Shown here: positions 47,836-57,702 of the stretch, one piece after another
Position numbering within the stretch: the stretch's first letter is position 1
Layout of the letters: the number at the start of each line of letters is the position of its first letter
NCBI RefSeq assembly: GCF_029867415.1
Contig: NC_081183.1
Span: 116,798,514-116,862,513, forward strand
Source of the DNA: Vicia villosa
Lineage: Eukaryota; Streptophyta; Magnoliopsida; Fabales; Fabaceae
Length of the DNA stretch: 64,000 nt
Reading direction: 5' to 3'
The notes under the pieces: generated by a model
Told to the model about the DNA's origin: nothing
Database searches by the model: none
Seen by the model: the letters and a program-made list of their open reading frames with translations, nothing else
Program-made: the position numbers and the translations under genes

Positions 47836-47891
47836 ACTTTCTGAATAAAGTGTTTGACAATATGGTTTTGAAATATATCATATGATTTTTG

Positions 47892-47898
47892 TTATATA
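47892..47898 (-). promoter_or_regulatory. TATA box of the second S-protein homologue gene
   Basis: TATATAA followed by C on the minus strand, 57-63 bp before the ATG. Confidence 0.65.
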
Positions 47899-47956
47899 GA
47901 CTTTCAAATGTACGTTTATAACAATTTTACATTTAATCAAAGATAACTTATTCTTT

Positions 47957-47983
47957 TATTATTATTATTATTATTATTATTAT
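47957..47983. repeat. (ATT)n microsatellite
   Basis: About nine ATT units. Confidence 0.95.
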
Positions 47984-48299
47984 CATAAAATATAACTATC
48001 TTTTTATATATCATTAATTTAATTAGATATTCTTTTTAAACTCTGTTTAAAAAAGTCAAACTTTTTTTAATTAATTTCTAAGTTTTTTTTTTGATAAATA
48101 TTAGTTTTTGGTCCATCTAAATATTGTCAATTTCGTTTTTAGTCCCTCAAAATATTTCCATCAAAATAAAGGTCCTATAAAAGTTTTTCGTCCACACTTT
48201 TGATCCCTCGTGTCAACGTCCGTTAACATAAGCTGATATAGCACGACATGTGACAGTGTCAGTTGTCAAAGATGATGACGTGGCATGCCACGTGACTAA

Positions 48300-48949
48300 G
48301 ACTATTTACAATGGTTTTCAAATTCAACACCCTACTTTTTCACTTTTTATACTCCACATCATCTTCTCTCTCTTCCACCTAATAATTCAACACACATTCA
48401 ACTTTTACTCACTACAATAGTTTTGTTTAATAAAATTCAACACCCTACCCCACTACTTTTATTTCATATTCTTATTTTCTTTTATATTTTTGTTTTATGA
48501 TTATATATTAAAATTAATTATATATTAATATTATTATCAATTGAAATTATGAAAAATGATGAATTTTAATATTATTAATTATATATTAATATTATTATCA
48601 ATTGAAATTATGAAAAATTATGAAAAAGTGGAATTTTTTGGTGTGTCCAAATCAAATGAACCAAGTCTCTATTTATAGACAAAAAAAATGATGAATTTTG
48701 GTGAAAATAAAAATAAATAAAAAATTTATTTACTATAAAATAAATGACATTAAATAATTATCATGAAATAAAAATATAAACACTCACAACAACCAATAAT
48801 AATTTGCCAAAAATATTATGTGGCCCCCACTAATTTTGAATGTTTTCAACACTAAATAATCCACATCACTTTCAACATATGATTCAACACACCATTGTAC
48901 CAATTCAACTATTGGAAAAAAAAATTCAACACCTCCATTGTAAATAGTC
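48300..48949. mobile_element. Tourist-like (PIF/Harbinger) MITE inserted in the left TIR
   Basis: TIR GACTATTTACAATGG at both ends, flanked by TAA at 48297-48299 and 48950-48952. That 3-bp duplication is the Tourist/PIF-Harbinger signature. It is 650 bp and AT-rich, with subterminal ATTCAACACC repeats in both orientations. Taking it out makes the left TIR of the surrounding element align further with the right TIR. Confidence 0.85.
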
Positions 48950-48952
48950 TAA

Positions 48953-49612
48953 GATCAAGAACATACTTGATCATAAAAAGTCGTATGTAACTAATCTCTG
49001 ACAAATTCAAGAAGTAGAAAATTTATCATGTTGTCCATGACTCATGATTCTTGGTGTTGTACACCTTCAACACCATCCCTAAGACCTAATGTCAATGAAA
49101 CAGACCCAAGTCTACTATGTTAACGGACGTTGATGATGCAAGTGAAAAATATTTAATTGCTACAATGATGATGCACTTCTTAATATAGTTGAATTAAGTA
49201 ACTTTTTGAAAACTACTAATTTATGTTATATAAATCAGCAACCAAGTATCACCATTGAAACATACAACTACGGTACTTATAATCATTGATAAATAGTTTT
49301 CAGTAGCTGTACGAGGGCGAGCTACTGTTGCAGAGAGTCCATGATAATATGGTAATCACTCTTAATTCTTCCCCTGCAGTTGTCAACTGATACAACCATG
49401 GAGGATCATTGATCATGATCATCATTGGCTGGTGTGGTTCTATTGTGTAATATATGCATGTTTGGTAAGGGCTTATAAAAAAATGCTTGTGAAGAGAATT
49501 ATGATATGTATCTCTTCATAAACTCATTACCATTTAGTTAGTAGATCAATTGTAAAACGTTCACAATATTTGAGTGGTAACTTTGTGCAACAAAAACCCA
49601 CTATCTATGTGT
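48953..49612. other. Noncoding interior of the long-TIR element (left part)
   Basis: No gene. A block around 49250-49310 (CAACTACGGTACTTATAATC, TAGCTGTACG) is related to 52985-53060 on the other side, partly as direct and partly as inverted repeat. Confidence 0.5.
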
Positions 49613-49689
49613 TATATTTAGGAAAATTCTTTGGCCACCTCCCAACCTTCTAGGTCATCTCTGGTGAAAAATCCAAACTACCCCTGACT

Positions 49690-49835
49690 TCGGAAATGCA
49701 TTTCTGAAATGCAAGAAAAAGGTGTTTTCGGAGATGCATCTACGAAAGCGCCTTTTTTTTGAAAAAATTGTCTTATTTCGGAAGTTCATTTCCGAAAACA
49801 GCATTTTGGAAGTTCATTTTCGAAATACTGCGCGT
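49690..49835. repeat. Array of palindromic CGGAAnTnCATTTCCG motifs, left side
   Basis: At least four copies, some degenerate. The matching array is at 52553-52710, and two more copies lie at 50184-50250. Repeated palindromes near TIRs may be transposase binding sites (inference). Confidence 0.75.
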
Positions 49836-49996
49836 TTTGCAGATTAAGCAAAACAGTCCCCCTCCCCCATTCATTTACCCTAATCTTCTTCCAAACTCAT
49901 CCTCTTTCAAAATTTCTGCAACAAGCAAGTGTGAAGTCAAAGAGATTGCCAAAGTCTTCTTCCAATCTCAACCTAAATAATCTCAAACACTAATTG

Positions 49997-50318
49997 GTAA
50001 GTTTATCATTTTTTTTCAATTTTTAGATCCATTATTCATTACTCTATTAGGGTGTTTAGAAATTGAAAAAATCACATTAAGATAGGTTGGTACTGATATT
50101 AGGTTGTTTATTACGCATAAAAGTAATTTTGATTTAGGATTTTGGGGTCTGCCATTGGAGGTTGCAGAGAAGTTCTTTGCAGGGGTGTTTCGGAAGTTCA
50201 TTTCCGAAAACACCTCCATTCCCAGTTTCGAAAATGAACTTTCGAAATGTATCAGAATTTCAATTTTTTTTAGTTTTTTCTGTTGTCTCGCATATTAATC
50301 GATTTCAATTGTTTTCAG
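49997..50318 (+). other. Predicted leader intron of the mobile domain gene
   Basis: GTAAGT donor at 49997 and TTTTCAG acceptor ending at 50318, four bases before the ATG at 50323. Confidence 0.65.
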
Positions 50319-50322
50319 GAAC

Positions 50323-52529
50323 ATGTCAGGCAACCAAGCACGCATCAGACAGGGTAGAGAGACACAGACTACGTCGGCTAGACGCGAGCGGGCGTCAACA
50401 CAGGGACGGGGGCAGGGCCGGGGACGACGTGTGCGAGTTCCCGTGGAGATGGACGAGGGTGCCTCTACATCTGGATCGAGGAGTCAGCTGGCTCGGGTAT
50501 CTTCTTCCCGCCAGCGAGAGGAGGAGGAGGAGGAGGAGGTGGCAGTGCCATACCACGAGGCAAAGGGGGTACCGGATGTTGACCATCCACTCGGGGAGGA
50601 GGATGAGCAGGAGGACAGCTACCCGGGAGGGCCCATTGACACTTCCGTGCTGATTACCTACCACGATCACGTCGCTCGACGTATCTGGGAGGGAGAGGTA
50701 TTTTTTATAATTTGCCCGACTACATTATTTAACCGTTTATAATTTAGACGTTTATTCGATATTTTCTTAACGGTCTATTTAACATACACTTTTATTTGTT
50801 TTTTTTATAACAGGAGAGAGAGCCGTTGAAAATGGTGAACCACGCCCGAAAGATGTTCAGTCTGTTTAAACCGACTGCTGAGTGGTTTAACGACTCGGTG
50901 AGAGCTTCAGGGCTTAGTGGGCTCTGCATGACGGGGTACACCACCATCAGCCACGGCATGCAGGGGGCCTTTGTGGAGCGCTGGCACAAGGAGACGTCTT
51001 CTTTCCACTTGCCGGTTAGGGAGATGACGATCACCTTGCATGACGTGCAGTGTCTTCTCCACTTGCCGATCAGAGGTCCGCTTTTGACCCACTCCCGGAT
51101 CCAGAGGGTCGAAGCAAGTCAGTGGATGGCGCTCTATTTGGGCATGGAGCCCGAAGCTGCTGACTACGAGTGCATCACGACATCTGGGCCTCATATCCGG
51201 TTCACCACACTGAGCCGCTATTTCGAGCACCACCTGGACGCGGCGGCCGATGCCGAGGATGCGGGTGACGACCTATTTACACATTATCACCGTGGCTGCG
51301 CTCTCCGGTGCTGGTACATGCATGTGGTAGGCGCTGCGATCTTTGTGGACAAGAGTGCGAGGTACGTCGACGTGACCTACCTCCGCTACTTCATGGACCT
51401 GTCTGCCGTTCACCAATGGAACTGGGGGGAAGCTACTCTGGCATACCTATACCAGAAGCTGAATGAGGCCTCCAACTGGAGGACGAGGCAGTTGGTCGGA
51501 TCCTGCACACTACTTACGGTACGTTTCATTTTAATTGTTTTGTATTTATTTATGTTTCGTATTTATTTTTAATACATTATCGTGTTTGTGTTTCAGAGCT
51601 GGATCATCTCTTACTTCTCCCGCATCCACGGCTTCCACATCGATCCTGTGTACGTTGACGCCATGCCCAGGGCCGCCAGATACGTTCTCCAGAGGGGGAA
51701 CAATGCGGTGGGACCATACCGTGGGTACTTGGACCGCACGATGCACGATGACGTCACCTGGACGCCGTTCAGCAACTACACTCAGATTGTCTCCTTTGAC
51801 GGCATATCTCTATATTCTGGCTGGTTGGCATGCGGGACTAGCATCATGGTCCGGTATCTCCCTGAGCGGTGCATGCGGCAGTTTGGATTTATGCAGATGA
51901 TACCTAGGTCACCCTTTGAGGCTTCTCCCGATACAGTGACCCGAGTGCAACTCACTGCCATATTTGAGGATTGGGAGCGTCACGTGGTACCGGAGGAGTA
52001 CCGTCGCACTCGGGTCACCCAGGACTGGCACAGTGTGGAGGGATACGTCACATGGTACTACCGGGTGTCACATCCTCTCCTGAGACCCGACGTTCCCGGC
52101 GCTCCTAGGCCAGCACACGAGGAGATCCTGGAGAACCAGCAGGCCGAGGATGACCACACCATTGATCTCCTGCCGATCTGCCAGCGGGTAGAGATGCTTG
52201 GGCGGGACGCGTTGGATCGAGGTGTCGTTCATCAGGGCGGTCCAGAGGCAGTCGCCGTGATGGAGATGATCGTCACTGATGCGGGTCGTGCGGCGACATA
52301 CAGGGAGAAAGGGTGTCCCAGGGAGAGAGGGTTAGGCATACCCAGTAGTGTTCGGGTTTATTTCTTTTTTTTTTCGGATTGTATCTTTAGCACACTATTA
52401 TTATTTGGATTTGGATCGGTTTGTATATATTACTATTTTTATCATATTAGTAGAATTCTGTTTATATGCGCTTATTTTATTTCCCGGCTTCCTTTAATTA
52501 AAAATACGAGACTATTTCCAAAAACATAA
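50323..52529 (+). CDS. Plant mobile domain (MAIN-like) protein, three coding exons
   Basis: Exons 50323-50697, 50814-51518 and 51597 to about 52350, or to 52529 if the open frame is followed to its stop. Introns of 116 nt (GTATTT...ACAG) and 78 nt (GTACGT...TTTCAG) are both phase 0. Residues 1-125 are basic, then acidic and low-complexity. Exon 2 carries the mobile domain core (LFKPTAEWFNDSVRASGLSG, GAFVERWHKETSSFHLP, EMTITLHDVQCLLHLPI), as in PF10536 and the MAIN/MAIN-like proteins. Exon 3 completes the domain. MAIN proteins act in the nucleus in silencing of transposons and in meristem maintenance; copies carried by elements have no known role. The hydrophobic, F/Y-rich tail after about residue 610 is probably read-through of the true C-terminus. 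Confidence 0.85.
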
Positions 52530-52552
52530 AAAAAAACACAGTTTCTGCATAA

Positions 52553-52710
52553 TTCGGAAGTTCATTTTTGAAACCCCCCAAAATCTGAAAAAAGGTGTTT
52601 TCGGAAGTGCATTTCCAAAAACACCCCGCATGAGGGGTTTTCGGAGATGCACTTCCGAAGTCTGAAATTTTTTTTTAAAAAAAAAATACTTCGGAAATGA
52701 ACTTCCGAAG
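52553..52710. repeat. Array of palindromic CGGAAnTnCATTTCCG motifs, right side
   Basis: About four copies plus an AAAACACC...GGGGTTTT inverted segment. Counterpart of 49690-49835. Confidence 0.75.
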
Positions 52711-52779
52711 CAGGGGTAATCTGGGGTTTTCGCCGGGGGTGACCCCATAGGGAGGTGGTAAAGAAATTTTCTATATTTA

Positions 52780-53459
52780 TCTTTTTTTTTTTTAATATAA
52801 AATTTAGTTTGTAATATATGCATGACCAACGATAAAATTTGAAATATTTAAAGGCAATTTGTCTCAAACCATGAAATAAAACTACATTCATTAGTTGAAT
52901 CAAGGCATGGCATGACATCTTTATCAAGAAAATACTTCCAAAAGAATGGTTGAACACAATGAGTTGAAGTATACCATGGCATGACAACTACAGTATCTAT
53001 AACCATTGATAAATAGATAAATAGTTTTTTGTAGCTGTATGTATCAATGGTGATGTTTGCTTGTGTGGAATCTTAATATAAAGCACGTTCTACAAATTGT
53101 CAGCCATTAAAGTGTGAAAGTGCACATAAGAAATAGATCTAATGAATGATATAACTAATGCACGTTATTTTCAATTCGACATAAACTTCTTTTCATCAAA
53201 ACATAGAATTTTTTGTAGTTAAGTTCATTATATAGCTAATAAATGATACATCAATAATCACATACAACCTAAATCTATTTTGTCTCTTTTGGCAAAATTT
53301 CTGAAAATTGTATTTTTATTAGAACCAGAATTTTTGCTAGAAATTAGTTACTATTACGGATTAGCTACAAAATTGTATTTTTTCACGACCATAATTTTTG
53401 CTAAAAATTAACTACGGATTAGTTAGTTACGAACTTTATGGGAACAACTAAAATATTGA
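52780..53459. other. Noncoding interior of the long-TIR element (right part)
   Basis: No gene. Contains the second copy of the TAACCATTGATAAATAG block also found near 49278. Confidence 0.5.
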
Positions 53460-53635
53460 CCTAAGCCACATGACATGTCACATCAGCATCTTTGACAGAT
53501 GGCACTGTCACGTGTTAGTGTCACGTCAGCTCTGTTAACAGACGTTAGCAAGAGAGTCAAAAGTGTGAATGGAGAATTTTAGAAAGACCATTCTTTAAAG
53601 AAAATATTTAGAAGGGCTAAAAACGAAATCCGATA

Positions 53636-54691
53636 TATTAAACTTATTTAACCCTTTTTATATTTAGGACAAAACATGTGGTTTTTATTCTTGAGTTTAC
53701 TAAATGATAATAGGTTTTGAGTAAAATTGCATGATTTTAAGTTATATCTAACTTTTATTCTTTGATCACTTACTTGTAAGTTGTAACATGGAATTAGGAT
53801 TTGAGTAAAATTGCATGAACTTAAGTTATATCTAACTTTTTTCTTCTTCTTTGGCATGCACCAATCAACACTGTAGTATTTATTAGGATAAGAATAAGAT
53901 GAAAGGAAGATAAATAATTATTTAGAACATAGTTAACTTGAGTATTGTTTTTTGATTTTTCAATATTTATTTTAAAAAACTCTTTAGAAAGGAAAAAAAT
54001 TTGTTAATCTTATTATTGAAATTTTTTAAAGATTAACAAATAAAAAATGATTAATATATTTAATATGAAAATACATTTACAAAATTATATAATATGATAC
54101 TTCTTTTATATGTTTTTTTTTTGTTTTTTTTATCGAATTTTTTTAATATCAATTTAATTTAAATATAGTTCAAATATATTTGTTTTTTTAAAACTTAGTC
54201 TTGCATTTAAGAAGTGAAACGTGTTTTTAGTTCTACAACAAAATTATTTTTCATATATAGAAATTTTTCTACTTTCCATTACTATAAAACTACCCTACTA
54301 ATAATTTTAGTTTTTAATAATAAGTTAGTATATCTTTTTCAAGCATGACTAGAATATCATCAAAAACTTATATATTTCACAAAAAATTTAGAATATTTTA
54401 ATATGGAGTGAATTGAATATCAAGTTTTTAAACACCAAAAATCCAAGCAAAAATTTTAATTTTTTTAAATTTTTTTTATACTATTTTAAACATGATTGAA
54501 AAAATAATTAAAATAAATATTTTTTTATTTATAAAAAACCATTAAAAATATTCATTGAATTAACAACATAACTAAATTTATTTGCAAAGTAATTTTGTAA
54601 AAAATAATATTTTATATGACAAAGAATAAATGAAGAACTTCTAAAAAATTAATATTACTTAATTTAAGCATGTATTAAACATTATAGGCTA
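53636..54691. other. AT-rich intergenic DNA
   Basis: A roughly 40-bp direct repeat (GAGTAAAATTGCATGA...TTAAGTTATATCTAACTTTT) occurs at 53711 and 53802. Otherwise nothing recognised. Confidence 0.6.
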
Positions 54692-55075
54692 AATTGCAAT
54701 TTTGGTCCCCCTATTATCATTTTTTTTAGTTTTAGTCCCCCTATTTAAAAATCCTGAATTTTAGGTCCTTTATTTTAGTTTTTTGAGGCTTTTGGTCCCC
54801 TTGCAAATCCGAAGACAATTTTTAATGAAATGGAACTCACATTGATGACATGTTCAACATAAATCTTAAATAAAATTAGTTTTTTTTTAACATTTCACTA
54901 CTGAACTGACACTGACATATCATCAATATGAGTGTCATTTCATATAAAATTGTCTTCGAATTTGCAGGGGACCAAATCCTCAAAAAACTAAAATATAGGG
55001 ACTAAAATTCCAGATTTTAAAATAGAGGGACTAAAACTAAAAAAAAATGATAACAAAGGGACCAAAATTACAATT
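54692..55075. mobile_element. MITE with long inverted repeats
   Basis: 384 bp. The ends AATTGCAATTTTGGTCCC and AATTGTAATTTTGGTCCC (reverse complement of the right end) start inverted arms of about 150 bp rich in GGTCC/AGTCCC. No coding capacity; target duplication not clear. Confidence 0.8.
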
Positions 55076-55889
55076 AAATCAAGTATCACACTCATTTTAA
55101 AATATTTAACATTTTTTTTACAGATTACATTAATTAAGGTTTAAAGGGAAATGTATGGAGTTTTAATCATAATTTCACATAGTCATTAGAAGAGAAAAGT
55201 AAAAGAGTTATCTTTCTGATTTTGCTGAAGAATTATAAAACCAATAGATATGAGCCGTTAATAAGAATAACTGTACGCAAATTAACTTAAGATTGCAACA
55301 ATTTTATTTTGTAATTATTAAACAAGATATAGATATAGATGGAGAGATCCTAAAAATGAAATATACTGGAGAATGATTGAGGTATAGTTTGTTCTTTTTA
55401 TTGTTAACTTAATTATTATACTATATTTTCCTTTAATTCTATTGTTTAATGTTTAGTAACTTGTTTTTGGAAATAAGTGTTACTGTGATTAATTGTTTTT
55501 TAAATTAATTACATGCATTTTCTTTCTACATGTTTATGATTTATTAAATAAGATCCAAAAACCATCACTACAACACCTCATCCATCAAATGCCTTTCAAT
55601 GCAAATTTTGTCAAAACTACACACAAAACTCACCAATTTATTAATTCAATAAACATTTTGGTAACTTACTTACATTATGACCTATAGGGAGCATTTCTAT
55701 CCAGACGGTCTTAATGAAATTAAAGTATGATGATGCTCATTCGAGATATGGCTAATTAGGTGTATGACAAAATGGAGTGGTCGTTTATAGAAAGTTTCCT
55801 AGATTGGTTCAACCACCTCATTTTTGGCTGCATATTCGTGCTCGACATAGAGAGAAGCATTTTTCATGGTCACCTACACTCTCCTTACA
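55076..55889. other. Intergenic DNA, nothing recognised
   Basis: No gene that I can support. Confidence 0.5.
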
Positions 55890-56505
55890 TATTGTGATAA
55901 TATCTAGGTCGTGGTAACCGGTGCTACCCTTTACGATAGTCGTGCTTAAGAAGATGCAATTTTTCTTTGACAAACCAAAATCTGAAATTTTAGCCACCCA
56001 ATTAACGGTCTAAGAGTATGTTTGGGGTCTTGATATCATGGTGAATGATCTTTTGCTTTGTTTCAGTATGGAAGTAACAAAAACCTCTTGCAACTCCAAT
56101 GCATATGTGAAGCCTTTGAATCCATGACAAATGAGGTTAGTGTTGATTTCTTTGATTCAAATGTAGACGGCCATAAATAGTTTCATTGGACATGAAGTCA
56201 TACACAAGTATCATCTGATAATCTAAGTACACAACATGACATGAACCTTCTAGGCTTGATCACCTTAAACTTAAACTAAGCACAAAAGAATTGGTATTAC
56301 CAATAACTGCCCATCCAATGAAAATGAATGTAAGTTTCTTTGAGTTTTTAACCTTCTCAATATCATGCAGTTGCAGATGATCCAAATTTATTTTCGGATG
56401 GGTCAAGGCATGCAAGATTGCTAAGTTTAAATATCTCAACACCATTCAAGTAAGCCTTGCAGTACTCAGGTTTTGAATACTTGTAAGGGTGAAGCCTAAT
56501 TAGAT
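55890..56505 (-). pseudogene. FERONIA/CrRLK1L-type receptor kinase fragment
   Basis: Reading minus from 56505: the end of a malectin-like ectodomain (RLHPYKYSKPEYC, AYLNGVEIFKLSNLA). After a frameshift comes the membrane-anchor segment (KKLTFIFIG), then a juxtamembrane FKVIKPRRFM. Kinase pieces follow: [30 protein letters not shown], the catalytic loop [14 protein letters not shown] (His in place of the Arg of HRD), ISDFG-type residues after a frameshift, and an activation loop VKGSTGY. The N-lobe (glycine loop, lysine) is deleted between the juxtamembrane part and LVYDF. The order of pieces is that of CrRLK1L receptors, which sense cell-wall or peptide signals at the plasma membrane. Several stops and shifts mean no product is made. 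Confidence 0.78.
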
Positions 56506-56779
56506 ATCTGAATTCGAAATCAATTGAGAAAAATTATGTTAGATTGTAATTCAAATTGACAAGTTCATTTTCAAACAGAGCCATCAAATAAATTAATATA
56601 GCAATAAAATCTAAGCTTCTAAGAAGATAAACATAAAATAAGTTGAATATTCATTTTCCTCCATAAGGGGGCAGCATTATAATATAAATACTATGGTTAC
56701 TAGTAAATGGGTCATGGGCCTGAATTACTAACAAGACTAAAAATACTAGGATATAGACTATTGATAATTAAACCCTACA
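56506..56779. other. Intergenic DNA, nothing recognised
   Basis: No gene seen. Confidence 0.5.
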
Positions 56780-56913
56780 TTAAAAGGGATTAAAGTCTTT
56801 GAACCAAATGGGTTGTTTTCTTTCCCTAATATGCTTATTGGGCTGCATAATTTTCTTCTTATCATTACTCCTGGGTTCAAGAGGAACCTTGTCCTCAAGG
56901 TTCAGATTTGGGC
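56780..56913 (-). pseudogene. Possible Ty3/gypsy pol C-terminal tail, cut by the solo LTR
   Basis: A minus-strand frame reads NLEDKVPLEP, then a lysine-rich stretch, then WFKDFNPF and a stop at 56782-56780. NLEDKV followed by a basic tail is common at the end of chromovirus-type pol proteins. Only about 43 codons are left; the LTR inserted at 56916 separates it from any upstream part. Confidence 0.4.
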
Positions 56914-57445
56914 TGTGTTACCCCAAAATTTGCCCGCATCTTTTTTCAAAAAAAGAAGGCAACAGACTTCTGTCTAAAAGTTGGGAGTTTCATAATCTTG
57001 GATTTTTATTCCATAAATATCCTGATTTTTATGAATACTCGGTTTTTAGAATTTTTCTTATACGGTATTTTGGTTCGCTGTTGAATTTATTTTTCCGCAA
57101 ACGCCAAGTACTGTTTATCACTTTACACACGCTATCTATTTGAGATTTATTTACGGATAAATAGTACTGACGCAATTGGTACAGAATTTATTTTGCAGGC
57201 GCAGAGTCCGGAGTTTCAGACTGTACTGGTAACAATTAAATTATTATTGTTTCCCACTAATTTTTGTACTATATTCTATTATTTTCAAAATCTCTTTCTT
57301 TCAAAATCAAATCCTAACTTTATTCTACACACTTCTCTTTTTAAACCCTACCATACACTTTCTTTCAAATCCTACTACCACTCAAATTTTCCTTTTTTGT
57401 ACGGAATCACTTCATTCCCCAACGTCTCTATCCTTCTTTTTATTC

Positions 57446-57453
57446 TATAAATA
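57446..57453 (+). promoter_or_regulatory. TATA box of the solo LTR
   Basis: TATAAATA followed by CCTCTC, matching the two TATA boxes of the nested element, about 100 bp before the small ORF start. Confidence 0.65.
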
Positions 57454-57546
57454 CCTCTCATTTTTTCCATAAAATCTCACATCAAATTTCATTCAATCTC
57501 TCAAATTTCTACCTCATATCTATTTTCTCTTCTTCCCCGGCAAAAA

Positions 57547-57702
57547 ATGGCAAAGTGGATGGAGACACTTTTTCTTATAGTCCTCACCATTGCTACGGTG
57601 ATCATGTCCTTCTTCTGTCTGCATAGTCCTGAAAAATTGTGGAGCTGCGATGGTTACACTTCCGATCATCTATTTTCTGTTGGTCATAGCATGGATTATT
57701 AA
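57547..57702 (+). pseudogene. Frameshifted copy of the LTR small hydrophobic ORF
   Basis: It starts MAKWMETLFLIVLTIATVIM and keeps SFFCLHSPE. It then leaves the ancestral frame; in the next frame the second hydrophobic stretch (LPIIYFLLVIAWIINRH) is still readable and ends at a TAA about 15 bp later. One small indel near 57637 would account for the break. Confidence 0.6.

Larger units (their letters stand above)
49621..52771 (+). mobile_element. TIR element carrying a plant mobile domain gene
   Basis: Left end GGAAAATTCTTTGGCCACCTC matches the reverse complement of the right end (GAAAATTTCTTTACCACCTCCC), and the similarity extends inwards about 90 bp (ACTACCCCTG...CTTCGGAA). The 8-bp duplication TATATTTA is exact (49613-49620, 52772-52779). 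Near both ends and in the leader intron are many copies of a palindromic TTCGGAAnTnCATTTCCGAA motif. The only gene inside is the mobile domain gene; no transposase is recognised. The superfamily is uncertain (hAT-size duplication, Mutator-like look). Confidence 0.8.
48121..53635. mobile_element. Long-TIR (Mutator-like) non-autonomous element with two internal insertions
   Basis: About 48121-48300 and 53460-53635 are inverted, imperfect copies of each other (TTTCGTTTTTAG(T/C)CC, CACACTTTTGA, GT(C/T)(C/T)GTTAACA, GTCAAAGATG, TAAG-type inner end), giving TIRs of about 175 bp. Long TIRs of this look are typical of Mutator-like elements. No transposase is seen. The outermost bases and target duplication are uncertain; the left end may extend to about 48090. 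Inside lie the Tourist-like MITE (48300-48949) and a separate TIR element (49621-52771); the remainder, about 1.7 kb, is noncoding. Confidence 0.7.
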
